Positions 18,410 to 28,382 are shown, counted from the stretch's first letter. The stretch: DNA of 64,000 nt from Zunongwangia pacifica (GCF_023499215.1 NZ_JAKHSK010000005.1:124001-188000), one strand, 5' to 3'. Numbers and translations are program-made. Notes: a model not told the origin generated them from the sequence alone.

Positions 18410-19774
18410 TTAAAGGGATTTTATTTTTATATTTTTAAAACTTACTTCATTACCATGATCCTGTAACAAAATTTCTCCTTTTGTTATCGTGCCGAATCCT
18501 GGCCATTTTGCATATTTACTCTCCTCAACTAATTTTCGAAATTCATCACTGTTCTTATAATATTCCAAAACTTTCTGATCATTTAACCAATGTTCTATAT
18601 GTCCATCTTTAGCTCGTATTCGTGCGGTATTCCACTCTCCTATTGGTTTCTTTGCATTTTCTGTATCTGCTTTTATTAAATCATATAAAGAGGCAAGAGT
18701 GCGACTTCCTTCGTGATTTCCTAATTTAGCATCAGGGTGATTGTCATCGTCTAATAATTGATATTCCAATCCTATTGAAGAGCCTTCTCCTTTATTCATA
18801 TCGGTATCAACATAATATTTAATTCCGCTATTGGCCCCGGTTGAAATTTTAAAGTCAACTCTTAGATCAAAATTGTCAAATTTCATATCGGTAACTATAT
18901 CTCCACCCGCAGAAGATTCTTCTCCACCGCTCTCTAAAACTTTTAATATGCCGTTTTCGATTTTCCAGCCTTCTTCTGGAAATTCCAATAGTTTTGCGCC
19001 ATGCCAGCCATTTGTGGTTTTACCGTCCCAAAGAAGCATCCAGCCTTCTTTCTTTTCAGATGAAGTCAATGTATTTTTAGTGGTGACAGGGACAATATTC
19101 ATTGGTTTAGCATACTTTTCTAAACTATCGGTTTGAATACGAATATTCTTCCACATAATTTTTTTACCAGCTGTCTCATCTTTACCAATGCTGTGTACCT
19201 GTAGTGCAATAAATCCTTCAGCTGTTTTATCATCGATTAAAAAAGCCGCAGGCACTCCGTTGATCCATGTCTTAATACTGTCTCCTATGGCTTCAATTCG
19301 GTAATGATTCCATTCATTTTGCTTAAAGGCCTGCTGAGCTTCAGGATTATTATCAAGATCTACCAACCATCCCCTTCTGCCTTCATCATAAATTCCGCCA
19401 CTCCACGCTCTTTTGGATGGGTCGATCTCTATTTGATATCCATGTACCCTTCCATTCTGATAAGCAGGAATACTGTTACTACGAATCTGAATTCCGGAAT
19501 TCATAGTAGAATCTACCTTATAGTCCAATTCTAAAATAAAATCACCGTAAAGTTTATCTGTGGTTAAAAAAGAATTAGGGGTATTTTTTACCGTAGAGCC
19601 AATAATTACACTATCATTTATACTGTAATCTGCATTTCCGCCTTTTTGCGTCCAGCCTTCAAGATTTTCACCATTAAATAATGGCCTACCAAATGTTTTT
19701 TTAGCTTCTTCCTGTTTACAGGACATTATTAGTGCTAATAATAAAACTCCTACTACTTTAATTTTTTTTTGCAT
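18410..19774 (-). CDS. Double DUF1080 lipoprotein (3-keto-disaccharide hydrolase family)
   Basis: Start chosen at 19774 ([19 protein letters not shown]), which leaves a standard lipoprotein signal; an upstream ATG at 19795 would add seven residues. Two concanavalin-like DUF1080 domains follow: residues about 25-215 ([25 protein letters not shown]) and 240-450 ([31 protein letters not shown]). DUF1080 proteins are now named 3-keto-disaccharide hydrolases: they cleave glycosides already oxidised at C3. Together with the two Tat-exported oxidoreductases just downstream this makes a plausible envelope pathway, oxidise then cleave. Most family members have one or two such domains. Confidence 0.88.
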   Translation of the reverse strand: MQKKIKVVGVLLLALIMSCKQEEAKKTFGRPLFNGENLEGWTQKGGNADYSINDSVIIGSTVKNTPNSFLTTDKLYGDFILELDYKVDSTMNSGIQIRSNSIPAYQNGRVHGYQIEIDPSKRAWSGGIYDEGRRGWLVDLDNNPEAQQAFKQNEWNHYRIEAIGDSIKTWINGVPAAFLIDDKTAEGFIALQVHSIGKDETAGKKIMWKNIRIQTDSLEKYAKPMNIVPVTTKNTLTSSEKKEGWMLLWDGKTTNGWHGAKLLEFPEEGWKIENGILKVLESGGEESSAGGDIVTDMKFDNFDLRVDFKISTGANSGIKYYVDTDMNKGEGSSIGLEYQLLDDDNHPDAKLGNHEGSRTLASLYDLIKADTENAKKPIGEWNTARIRAKDGHIEHWLNDQKVLEYYKNSDEFRKLVEESKYAKWPGFGTITKGEILLQDHGNEVSFKNIKIKSL

Positions 19775-19928
19775 GATATATTCATTTGTTTTCATTCTAT
19801 GACCAAAAATTTAAGGCCAAAAGAATATGATATTTTAAAACTGTTTACTTTTTATACTTAACAACAGGAAGTTAGACTAGCTTTAAAGACTGATTTCCCA
19901 AAATTGCCCGGTGAGGTAGAGGTCGATA

Positions 19929-21860
19929 TCATTGGTAATGAAAAAGCATGTTATTAGTGATATCGATAAAATTTTCAGCTTGCTGTAATTTCAACGAACA
20001 CTCTAAAAACTGTTCTCCTCCTCTTTCACAGAATAATACTTTTATAGGATGTAAGCCTTTCTTCAAAGGGATATAACCTATTGCAGTTCGATTGGGAGTA
20101 GATCGATCATTATCTACCACCAGTTTATCGTTTATATATATTTTCGATCCATCATCTGAAACTGACTTGAAAATATATAATCCATCCTCGGGAATATCTA
20201 CTAATCCGTTATATTCCAGACCAAAATTATCGGCTTCTGCTGGCATAATTTTATTCACATCAAAATCGAATACACTCCCCTCCTTCGCCGGCGTCATGTT
20301 TTTAAACTCATCAACGCTTCCAAAACGACCATTAAATTGCTTATAGGTTAATCCAGTGCTCAATTTCGTTCTAGGTACAGTTGTAGCCGGAATAAACTTT
20401 ACTTTATTATAGTCTGTACTTTCAATTTTCGATGAAAATCCTGTTTGTGCATCGATAATGCGAGCTTTTATTTTTGTACTTTTCTTTATTGTAAATGGGG
20501 AAGTATAGATTTCAGATTCTTTCGTTGGATCTTCATTTCCCGTTGTATAATATAGATCGAATTGATCAAATTCTGAAGTTATTTTAACCGTTTGATCTTC
20601 AATAAATATTCTTGGAGCATTAAATGATAATATGGAGCTTGTGTTTTTTAATTTTATATGTCGATCACTCCTAATTTCAAATTTAGGTTCATTGATTTCA
20701 GTTTTATAAGATACCACGTAATTTAATATGATATCTTGTAATTCCATAAAATCAACACTTTCCAACAAATGCCAGGAGATAAAAATATCTTTCTTACTGT
20801 TAGGATTTATTTTGGCGTCAATTTTTGAAGTATTGAAATTTAACTGCTGGTGATGTTGTAGGCTCCCATTAAAATAGATGGTATCATTACCATTATTCTT
20901 AATATTTAATGCAATCTTTCCATTTAAATTATTTTCATCAAAAAGAAATAGTTCCTTAAAATCTGTAGCTTCCGACAGCGCTAAAATTTTATCATCATCT
21001 TTACGCTGTGCAATATCCATTGGTAAAACACCATCTAATTTTAAATTGGTAATCACTGGACCATCAGGCCTAACGCTTACGCTTGTAACATGATCAAACT
21101 CTCCTAATTTTTCCCCTCTTAATCGACTTCCACCGCCAGTTGTTCCCAGGGCAATGTAAATTCTACCGTTTCTTATTTCCTGTCTATACCTATGACGGTG
21201 TCCTGCAAAAACTGTGTACGGTCGATCGGCAAGAGCTTCTTCAAGTTCGCTAAATCTGTTATTACCGCTATACCATAAGGGCTGATGCATAAATACAAAA
21301 GTCCATTTTACGTCTTTATGAGTTTCCAGTCCTTTCTTAAAATATGCTATTTGCTTCTTACTTAAAGCAATGTCATCGGGTTCTGCATTGGCATTTAAAA
21401 CCAAGAATAGGCTGTTCTTATATTTGAAATAATAATAGCTTTGACCTAGCTTCTTTTCCCACTCCTTCGCCATAATCTGATTAGTGTAATCATGGTTTCC
21501 CGGTAAATAGAAATATTTCATTTGAAGATGATCCAGTATACTATCAAATTCATTCCATTGCTGATGAATCTCATCTAGATCGTGGGTTTCTCCTTCAATC
21601 ATATCCCCTATACTTATTACAAATTCTGGCTGAATGAGGTTTAAGGCATTAATGCCTTTTCCGAAAACTCCGGGACGATGACCAAAGGTACGATCAGAAA
21701 TAATAGCAAATTTAAAATTACTGGTGTCGTTATTAAAAGCTTTGCTGCTCCATGGTACTTTACCATCGATATTATCAATTCCAGCTTCAAAATTTGCTTC
21801 CTGAGCATTTAAAAAATAACTTATAAAAAGAAAAATAACAAAAACTCTGTATGCATTCAT
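19929..21860 (-). CDS. Exported metallophosphoesterase with chitobiase-type and PA14 domains
   Basis: 643 residues with a cleavable signal peptide (to about residue 20). A calcineurin-like phosphoesterase domain spans about 45-280: FVISIGDMIEGE, YLPGNHDYTN, FVFMHQPLWY and VFAGHRHRYRQ supply most metal ligands. The first motif reads SDRTFGH where classical members have D-x-H, a variant I recall from a Bacteroidota/Planctomycetes subgroup. A chitobiase/beta-hexosaminidase C-terminal-type module (LYYTTGNEDPT, about 430-480) and a PA14-like carbohydrate-binding domain (about 500-620) follow. It would act outside the inner membrane on phosphate mono- or diesters, possibly glycan-linked. It is 154 bp upstream of the DUF1080 gene. 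Confidence 0.82.
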   Translation of the reverse strand: MNAYRVFVIFLFISYFLNAQEANFEAGIDNIDGKVPWSSKAFNNDTSNFKFAIISDRTFGHRPGVFGKGINALNLIQPEFVISIGDMIEGETHDLDEIHQQWNEFDSILDHLQMKYFYLPGNHDYTNQIMAKEWEKKLGQSYYYFKYKNSLFLVLNANAEPDDIALSKKQIAYFKKGLETHKDVKWTFVFMHQPLWYSGNNRFSELEEALADRPYTVFAGHRHRYRQEIRNGRIYIALGTTGGGSRLRGEKLGEFDHVTSVSVRPDGPVITNLKLDGVLPMDIAQRKDDDKILALSEATDFKELFLFDENNLNGKIALNIKNNGNDTIYFNGSLQHHQQLNFNTSKIDAKINPNSKKDIFISWHLLESVDFMELQDIILNYVVSYKTEINEPKFEIRSDRHIKLKNTSSILSFNAPRIFIEDQTVKITSEFDQFDLYYTTGNEDPTKESEIYTSPFTIKKSTKIKARIIDAQTGFSSKIESTDYNKVKFIPATTVPRTKLSTGLTYKQFNGRFGSVDEFKNMTPAKEGSVFDFDVNKIMPAEADNFGLEYNGLVDIPEDGLYIFKSVSDDGSKIYINDKLVVDNDRSTPNRTAIGYIPLKKGLHPIKVLFCERGGEQFLECSLKLQQAENFIDITNNMLFHYQ

Positions 21861-21975
21861 GGTTATGGGGTTAGACCAAATCGCAGCTTCATCAGCACTT
21901 CAATCATGGCTATGACGATAGTAACCGAATCACTCTGATCGATTTTGAAAATTTTTGAATAATGTTCATCAACAA

Positions 21976-22032
21976 GAAAAAGTGTATAATCTTAAGGATG
22001 ATGTCTACGAGAACTTAATTATACACTTTTTC
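21976..22032. repeat. Perfect 15-bp inverted repeat with 27-bp loop
   Basis: GAAAAAGTGTATAAT (21976-21990) is mirrored by ATTATACACTTTTTC (22018-22032). It lies upstream of the metallophosphoesterase gene and 375 bp past the SusD stop. It is either an operator pair or a folded RNA end; neither side has a clean T-run. The remaining gap (22033-22354) shows nothing. Confidence 0.45.
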
Positions 22033-22354
22033 CTTTTCTCTACTAGCAATACAACTATAATATAACTAAGGTCTATTCTATTTTGTTAAAATTTTAATTT
22101 GCGTTCGGAAGGCTTTAAAAATGAATTGGAACTTTTTAATATACCAGAGGAGTATGATGGGTTAAAAAATCGGAGATTACCAAGCCCTCCTACTTAAATT
22201 CACCCCATAAACATTAAAATTGACAAGATGTTACAAACAGCTTTAACTTTCAATAAATTAATGGTTTATAATTTTACAAAATCCCATAAATTGTAGAATA
22301 TAATAGAAAATGATCTGCTAATTTTAAAGGAGAATTCGAATAAAATTTCCAGAT

Positions 22355-22388
22355 AAAAAAAACAGGGAGCTTAGGCCCCCTTTTTTTT
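22355..22388 (-). terminator. Rho-independent terminator of the second SusC/SusD operon
   Basis: On the minus strand: A8, a six-pair stem GGGGGC / GCTCCC (one G-U pair, 22365-22380) with a CTAA loop, then TG and eight T. It begins 18 bp after the SusD stop. Confidence 0.8.
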
Positions 22389-22406
22389 GTTAATTGATTA
22401 TGAATT

Positions 22407-23858
22407 TTAATTAAGCAACCACATTTGGGCATTGATATCATCCCCTTCAGAAAACTGTCTGTTAATGGCTTCCTCCAGATTCTTGCCATTATTTGTTGCT
22501 TCGTCCATTGGGTACATCCAGCGTTTCGGGATTCGTCCGTTATTTAATATAACTGCCCCATCAGTATTGAATTCTGGAAATCCTGTGCGACGTTGTTCAA
22601 AGAAAATTTGCCAACCGGTATTCATAAACATCGAGATATATTTTTGCTCCAAAATCTTTTGAATTTCATTACCCGTATTTAAATCAATAAGATTATTGTC
22701 AAAATAGTCATCGGGGATTTTTGTATTAAAGAAATCAAAAGAAGCAACTACACCATTTCTGTAATGTGTTTCAGCATCTACAGAAATCCAGGAACGTACG
22801 GCCGCTTCGGCAATGATAAATTCCTGCTCCCAATAACTCATCAAAATACTAGGTTCGTTAACAGGATCGAAGAAGTATCGCTCTGCAATCCTACTTGCTT
22901 CTCCCGCAACAGCTTTTGAGGTATTTATATTTAGATCTTCACTACCCTTTAATCCGCCATAGGACTCAAAATCATTTGCATCGGCATTCGCCGCCTTTGG
23001 CTTAGGCTCTGCAAAACTAAATAGTCGCGGATCTTCAAAATCCTTCAATTTATCTACAAAATTTTGCTCCATATAATAAGCGGTTTGTAAATCATTATCA
23101 TTAAAATATGGATAACGGTTATCCTGTATATTGAAATAATTTAAAGCTCCATTATCAGAATTTGAGGTCATTAAAGGATATTGGGACGGATTATTAATAA
23201 TTTCCTGAAATCTCGATTTAATATTTAAATCGCTATCTCCTGTCTTGTTCGATAAACTCATTAGTACTCTTAAATAATAAGCGTTAATAAGTTTGCGCCA
23301 TTGCAATTTATTTCCCTTAAAAACAACATCTCCCACAATGGGTTCGTCATTTTCGGCTAAATCATCAGAAGCCGATTTTAGATCATCTAGTACTCTTAAA
23401 TAAATACTCTTTTGAGAATCATATACCGGTTGATAAATAGCTTCTGTAGCTAAAACCGCTTCTGTATAAGGTACATCGCCAAAAGTACGGGTAAGATCAA
23501 CGATAAAATAGGAATTGAAAAAACGCCCAAGAATTTGATAAACCTCTATCCCGGCATTTTCAGATTCTTCCATCATTTTTTTTACTTGTTTTAAATCGTC
23601 ATACTTTCCAAAACCCGAACGCTGCCAGTTATAATATTGATTGGAATTAACACCATTGGTATACGATAAATATCTGCTAGCAAGTGCGCTGGAGAGGCTT
23701 ACATTATTAAATGCCTTAGTTTCTATATTGGTTAATAATAACTCGGGACTTACCGAGGTAGCCCGGTTAGGGTCTTCCTGCAAATCCTCAATTTTGCTAC
23801 AAGCATTAAAGTAAAAGGAAAGTATAAATAATGCTATTATAGAAATTATACGTTTCAT
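22407..23858 (-). CDS. SusD-like (SusD-like_2 family) nutrient-binding lipoprotein
   Basis: 483 residues with lipoprotein signal (FYFNACSKIEDLQEDPNRAT). The pattern LQEDPNRATSVSPELLLTNI, and later YYNWQRSGFGKYDDLKQVKK and IAERYFFDPVNEP, fits the SusD-like_2 subfamily rather than classical SusD. These partner SusC-type receptors whose ligands are often not polysaccharides. The gene is 3 bp downstream of its SusC, in an operon headed by a secreted phosphodiesterase. Surface ligand binding is inferred from family; the ligand is unknown, and a phosphorylated compound is suggested only by context. Confidence 0.9.
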   Translation of the reverse strand: MKRIISIIALFILSFYFNACSKIEDLQEDPNRATSVSPELLLTNIETKAFNNVSLSSALASRYLSYTNGVNSNQYYNWQRSGFGKYDDLKQVKKMMEESENAGIEVYQILGRFFNSYFIVDLTRTFGDVPYTEAVLATEAIYQPVYDSQKSIYLRVLDDLKSASDDLAENDEPIVGDVVFKGNKLQWRKLINAYYLRVLMSLSNKTGDSDLNIKSRFQEIINNPSQYPLMTSNSDNGALNYFNIQDNRYPYFNDNDLQTAYYMEQNFVDKLKDFEDPRLFSFAEPKPKAANADANDFESYGGLKGSEDLNINTSKAVAGEASRIAERYFFDPVNEPSILMSYWEQEFIIAEAAVRSWISVDAETHYRNGVVASFDFFNTKIPDDYFDNNLIDLNTGNEIQKILEQKYISMFMNTGWQIFFEQRRTGFPEFNTDGAVILNNGRIPKRWMYPMDEATNNGKNLEEAINRQFSEGDDINAQMWLLN

Positions 23859-23861
23859 GAT

Positions 23862-26800
23862 TTAAAATTTTGCGTTTAGGTTAATACCAATGCTTCGGGT
23901 GGCCGGTGCCTGTAAATTATCCCTACCGGGATCTGGGTCTACGTTGGGTATTTTAGAAGAAAGCCATAAATTTCTTCCTATAAAAGATAAGCTTAGATTA
24001 TCGAAAGGCAATTTAGACAATAGTTTCTCTGTAAAATTGTAACTTAAAGTCAACTCTCTTAGCTTAATAAAATCCTCTTTGTAATAGTGATAGTTTTTAT
24101 TATAACCATTACTGGTAGTTTGCATAAAATTGATATAGTTTACCGGAACATCATTAGGAGCATAGGTTCTGGTATCATTCAAAATATTACCACTAACATC
24201 GTATGTTACACTTCCCCCTACTACTTTAACTCCATTTCCTACAAATGTACTTTCCCCTTTATTGGCATCGTCACGATATTGGTTCACCGTACCGGGCGAA
24301 GTGCCTCCCCACCACATTTTTTGGTTGGTAGTTGAATACATTAAACCGCCTAAACGGCCATCAAAAAGAAAAGATAATGAGACGTTTTTATATGATAATG
24401 TATTAGAAATCCCATAGGTAAGATCTGGCTCATCATACCCAATAAATCTGGAATAAGGATCAGATACCGGATAACCGTTTTCAAAAATCACCTGCCCATC
24501 TTCATTGGTTTGATATACGCCGGCATAAATTTTATCTGTACGATCTCCCACACGAATAAAGCCATCGGTTTGTTCTCGATCACCATAAATTTCTTCCTGA
24601 TATTTGCGATACTGACTTAAATTAATTTGGGTATCCCATCTAAAATCTTTGGTTCTTATGGGGTTAGCATCCAAAACAACTTCAATTCCTTTGCGCTTAT
24701 ATTCGTCTCCGTTTAATAAAATACTATTATATCCGCTACTCTGGGAAATTGAACTATAAATTAAATTGTTGTAATCTTTAGTTTGGTAATAAGCAACATC
24801 GATTCCCAAACGGCTATTCAAAAATCTGGCATTCAATCCTACTTCCCAGGTATCAGAGGTTTCCGGTTTTAAGTCAGAAGATAACAACTCATTGCCAAAA
24901 TATGTGGAAGGAGTGCCATTCCAACTGGTTCCTTTTTCGTATGCCTGAATATGATTATAGGGATTATTACCTATTTTACCTTCAGAAACCTGAGACCAGG
25001 ATCCTCTTATTTTTCCGAATGTTAACCAATCTGGTGTATTGAGTAACTCGGTAAACACCAATGAACCTGATATAGATGGATAAAAGAATGAATTATTAGC
25101 TTCAGGCAAGGTAGACACTTTATCATTTCTTCCAGAAAGGGATAAATAAAATGTATCGTAGAAATCGAAATCTACAAATCCATAAAAACTGTGAATGGTC
25201 TCCTTTTCTTCCCTGTTAATGGCAATAAAAGTAACCCCAGCATTATTATCCAGATTGTAAAATCCGGGAATATTCAAACCATCTGTAGCCGTAGAGTGAC
25301 TGGTAGACTTCCGGTAATAATTCACGTAAGCCAATTCTCCAGAAACGCCAATTTTATCTGCAATTTGATTTTCATACTTCAAACCAAAATCGGTAGTAAT
25401 ATCAAAATAGGTGGCATCAACAACCGTAAAATCACCTCGGGAACGGTCGCCGTACCCAATATAACTCTTAGGTTCTTTATAGGTCCTATTTAAGCTATAT
25501 ACATTGGTTCCCGCGCGACCTTTTAGGCTTAAATGAGGAGTAAGTTTATACTCTAGATTTAAATTTCCGAAAACATTGTCTTTATTATATCCCCGCTGAT
25601 ATTCGTAAGCCTGAAAATAGGGATTGTTATAATAAGAAATATTGAAATGGCGCTGTTGATAGCCCACTTCTCCTTCTCGCCAGTAATTTCTTAAATCACG
25701 AATATCCACATCTACTCCCGTCCATAAAACAAGATTGTATAGATAATTGGTTGGGCCGTATCCCACCTCTGGAAAATTATCGGTATACTGTTTATTGTAA
25801 GTCAGTGACGAATTGATGAAGAGATTTTCTGAAGGGTTTAAGCTTCCTCCAAGACTAAAAGACGTGTTATTTAAATCGGTATTAGGAACAATACCTTTTT
25901 GATAAACATTAGAAATGGATGTTCTAAAACTTGCTTTTTCACTTCCCCAGTCTACACTAACGTTATTGGTCTGAATGATCCCCGTTCTGAAGAAATTTTC
26001 AATATTATTGGCCCCTCTGGAAATATAAGGTAACGGAATAAGTTTTCCGGTATCTGGATCAACTTCACTATTATATTGTGGGGTTTCAAAATATCCGCTG
26101 GGTGTGCTGGGATCTAACTGATCTAAACGTGGTCCCCATATCCATCCTCCACCTTCGGTTCCAGAACCACTTCCGTTTACATAGGCATAAACGCCCTGAT
26201 TTCCATTCCCATAAGTAGTCTGCACATCAGGAACTTTAATAAAAGAAGGTTGGAACATGGTTGAGTTATTTACAGTAACCGTAAACTTTCCTTTTTTCCC
26301 TTTTTTTGTGGTGATCATAATCGCTCCGTTACGCCCAACTGATCCATATAAAGCTGATGCTGTAGCTCCTTTTAAAACGCTGATACTCTCGATATCATCA
26401 GAATTTACTTTCCATAAATCGGTGGTACGATCTGGAATACCATCGATCACTAATAACGGACTTGAACCTCGCAGGCTAATTTGCGGATCCTGAAATAAAT
26501 CTGTAGAGTTTTTGATATTAAGTCCCGCAACCCGACCGGTAAGGGAATTTACAAAATTAGGTTCTTTTGCCTTTTCCAATTTCTGCCCACCTACTTCCTG
26601 AACCGCATAACCTAAAGCCTTTTTCTCTTTCTTAATTCCTAAAGCGGTAACCACAACTTCATTCAACTGGGAAGCATCTTCTGCTAAAACAACATCAATA
26701 ATTGTTTGATCTTTTACCGCTATTCTTTGGGTACGAAAGCCCATAAAAGAAAACTCCAGAGTATCGCGACTTGTAGCTTCTATACTGTACTTTCCATCAA

Positions 26801-26957
26801 AATCAGAAATGATCCCCTCTGATGAATGGAGTAATAGTACGTTAACTCCTCCTAAGGGAATTCCATCATTATCAGTAATTTCCCCGGTAATTTGGTTCTG
26901 GGAAAAACCAATAGTCGTTGCTAATAAAAACAACAATAACGTAATCTTTTTAGTCAT
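23862..26957 (-). CDS. SusC/RagA TonB-dependent outer membrane receptor
   Basis: Start placed at the ATG at 26957 (MTKKITLLLFLLATTIGFSQ): this gives a normal signal peptide and leaves 5 bp after the upstream phosphodiesterase stop. The farther ATG at 26990 would add an unlikely polar extension and overlap that gene. The protein (1031 residues) has a carboxypeptidase-like domain (ITGEITDNDGIPLGGVNVLL), a TonB-box-like VVTALGIKKEKKALGYAV, a plug (SVLKGATASALYGSVG) and a barrel. There is no STN domain, so control is not by FecR; the divergent TetR gene is the likely regulator. Confidence 0.92.
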   Translation of the reverse strand: MTKKITLLLFLLATTIGFSQNQITGEITDNDGIPLGGVNVLLLHSSEGIISDFDGKYSIEATSRDTLEFSFMGFRTQRIAVKDQTIIDVVLAEDASQLNEVVVTALGIKKEKKALGYAVQEVGGQKLEKAKEPNFVNSLTGRVAGLNIKNSTDLFQDPQISLRGSSPLLVIDGIPDRTTDLWKVNSDDIESISVLKGATASALYGSVGRNGAIMITTKKGKKGKFTVTVNNSTMFQPSFIKVPDVQTTYGNGNQGVYAYVNGSGSGTEGGGWIWGPRLDQLDPSTPSGYFETPQYNSEVDPDTGKLIPLPYISRGANNIENFFRTGIIQTNNVSVDWGSEKASFRTSISNVYQKGIVPNTDLNNTSFSLGGSLNPSENLFINSSLTYNKQYTDNFPEVGYGPTNYLYNLVLWTGVDVDIRDLRNYWREGEVGYQQRHFNISYYNNPYFQAYEYQRGYNKDNVFGNLNLEYKLTPHLSLKGRAGTNVYSLNRTYKEPKSYIGYGDRSRGDFTVVDATYFDITTDFGLKYENQIADKIGVSGELAYVNYYRKSTSHSTATDGLNIPGFYNLDNNAGVTFIAINREEKETIHSFYGFVDFDFYDTFYLSLSGRNDKVSTLPEANNSFFYPSISGSLVFTELLNTPDWLTFGKIRGSWSQVSEGKIGNNPYNHIQAYEKGTSWNGTPSTYFGNELLSSDLKPETSDTWEVGLNARFLNSRLGIDVAYYQTKDYNNLIYSSISQSSGYNSILLNGDEYKRKGIEVVLDANPIRTKDFRWDTQINLSQYRKYQEEIYGDREQTDGFIRVGDRTDKIYAGVYQTNEDGQVIFENGYPVSDPYSRFIGYDEPDLTYGISNTLSYKNVSLSFLFDGRLGGLMYSTTNQKMWWGGTSPGTVNQYRDDANKGESTFVGNGVKVVGGSVTYDVSGNILNDTRTYAPNDVPVNYINFMQTTSNGYNKNYHYYKEDFIKLRELTLSYNFTEKLLSKLPFDNLSLSFIGRNLWLSSKIPNVDPDPGRDNLQAPATRSIGINLNAKF

Positions 26958-26962
26958 AATGC

Positions 26963-28216
26963 TTAATTTGTTTGGGTTGTTACGATCCAAGTATTTAATC
27001 GATGATTGGGAGTTTCCATAAGTATTTTATAGCTATCGGCTTTCTTGGCAATAGGAAATTCAGCGGTACCATCTTTTATCGTTGCACTTCCTAAAAATTC
27101 ATATTCGTCCTTAGCGCCATATTTAACCTTATTGGTTCTGGCGACATAAAATTTTGCCTTATCATTAGTTTCTGTAAGTGCTTTCCAGTTTAACTTTAAA
27201 GTATCTCCGTGAAGATTTGCTGAGAGTTCCATAGCATCTACTGCTCCTAAAAGAGGAATACCGTCCCATTCTTCTTTAACTGAATTTTCTGGATGAAGAT
27301 CCAAAAAAGAAACCATTGTAGGCAGTATATCAACAATACCCGGGATTTGCTCCTTAAAATAGCTATTCCCCTTTTTATTCATCGCAATCCAGGTGCTGCG
27401 TTCACGATCAGATTGTCCCCCATGATGCTTCCCATCTTTAGCAGTGCGCCCATGGTCTGTGGTTACGATAAAAAGCCAGTCTTCATTAAAATTAGCTTCC
27501 CTGTAATTTATAGACTCATATATTTTTCCAATAAGTTGATCCTCAAATTCAATCGCATTATACAATTGGGGACTATCTCCATAGCCATGTCCCATATCAT
27601 CTGAAAACTCCAGATAAACCCAACTTAAATCGGGTCCTTCTTTTTTAATATAATCTGCGGCGTGATTCGCTACTTTGTGATCTATATTTTTAATGTATTC
27701 CCGATATGGATCATGGGGAAAGTTTATGGTGTCTTTCTCAAAACCATCAAAAGCATAATCTACGTCTAGAAAGTTTGTCCCTACTAACTTCTCTCCTACC
27801 AGTTTGGTACGGTTATCTTGCCAGGTAGAGAAAATAGCCGTTTGTTTCTCTGGAAAATCATTAGTAAAAAGCCTAAAAATAGTAGGATAATTATAATTAG
27901 GCTGCTTAATTTCATTGCCATACACATTATGTTTATTAACCCAAACTCCGGTTAATAAACTATTGTATCCCACCGCAGATATGGTAGGGGTCTCTGAATA
28001 AGTTCCTTTCCCTCCGCCCACATAAGCTTCAGAAAAATCACCATTTTGTGAAATTAAATCCAGATTGGGCGTGGTTGCTTTTGGAATCATATCGGCTGCA
28101 ATACCATCTACAATGATAAATACGAGCTTTTTCTCCTTTTGGCGATCTCCCTGTGCAATCATCTGAAGGCTGCAAACAAGAAGCACTATAAACATGAAAG
28201 TGTTTTTGAGTTTCAT
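26963..28216 (-). CDS. Secreted type I phosphodiesterase / nucleotide pyrophosphatase family protein
   Basis: 417 residues with a cleavable signal peptide (to about residue 22). An alkaline-phosphatase-superfamily core follows: LVFIIVDGIAADMIP holds the first metal Asp, TPTISAVGYNSLLTG supplies the Thr nucleophile region, and SDDMGHGYG and TTDHGRTAKDGKHHG carry the remaining Asp and His ligands. The C-terminal 80 residues resemble a small fibronectin-like module. The fold acts on phosphodiesters such as nucleotides, glycerophosphodiesters or phosphonates. As first gene of the operon with susC and susD-like genes it probably processes the imported compound in the periplasm. Exact specificity is unresolved. 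Confidence 0.85.
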   Translation of the reverse strand: MKLKNTFMFIVLLVCSLQMIAQGDRQKEKKLVFIIVDGIAADMIPKATTPNLDLISQNGDFSEAYVGGGKGTYSETPTISAVGYNSLLTGVWVNKHNVYGNEIKQPNYNYPTIFRLFTNDFPEKQTAIFSTWQDNRTKLVGEKLVGTNFLDVDYAFDGFEKDTINFPHDPYREYIKNIDHKVANHAADYIKKEGPDLSWVYLEFSDDMGHGYGDSPQLYNAIEFEDQLIGKIYESINYREANFNEDWLFIVTTDHGRTAKDGKHHGGQSDRERSTWIAMNKKGNSYFKEQIPGIVDILPTMVSFLDLHPENSVKEEWDGIPLLGAVDAMELSANLHGDTLKLNWKALTETNDKAKFYVARTNKVKYGAKDEYEFLGSATIKDGTAEFPIAKKADSYKILMETPNHRLNTWIVTTQTN

Positions 28217-28246
28217 TACAGTTATTTTAAGTTAGATTCTGAAATT

Positions 28247-28254
28247 CAAAAGTA
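28247..28254 (-). promoter_or_regulatory. Candidate -7 element of the phosphodiesterase-SusCD operon
   Basis: Reads TACTTTTG on the minus strand (consensus TAnnTTTG), 30 bp before the ATG at 28216. The palindrome at 28272-28289 falls where the -33 element should be. Confidence 0.5.
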
Positions 28255-28271
28255 TAGTGTAGATTGAATAA

Positions 28272-28289
28272 ATTGAATGAACGTTCAAT
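28272..28289. promoter_or_regulatory. Palindromic operator, probable TetR binding site
   Basis: ATTGAA-TGAACG-TTCAAT: an inverted repeat of 6-bp arms around a perfect inner palindrome TGAACGTTCA (28278-28287). It lies in the divergent intergenic region beside a TetR gene and over the -33 region of the opposite promoter. Site identity is inferred from position and symmetry. Confidence 0.55.
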
Positions 28290-28361
28290 TAATAAAAGTT
28301 TACATTAATGTTGCTTTTATGTTACTACTAGTCACGTATTAGCTTTTGTTAATCAAATTGG

Positions 28362-28369
28362 TATATTTG
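28362..28369 (+). promoter_or_regulatory. Candidate -7 element of the TetR gene
   Basis: TATATTTG matches TAnnTTTG and ends 13 bp before the GTG start, which would give a very short leader. Confidence 0.4.
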
Positions 28370-28382
28370 CTTAAAAAGTCTA

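Noticed and set aside
22274-22489. 71-codon frame on the minus strand
   Set aside because: It overlaps the SusD-like gene end and the terminator at 22355-22388 in another frame.
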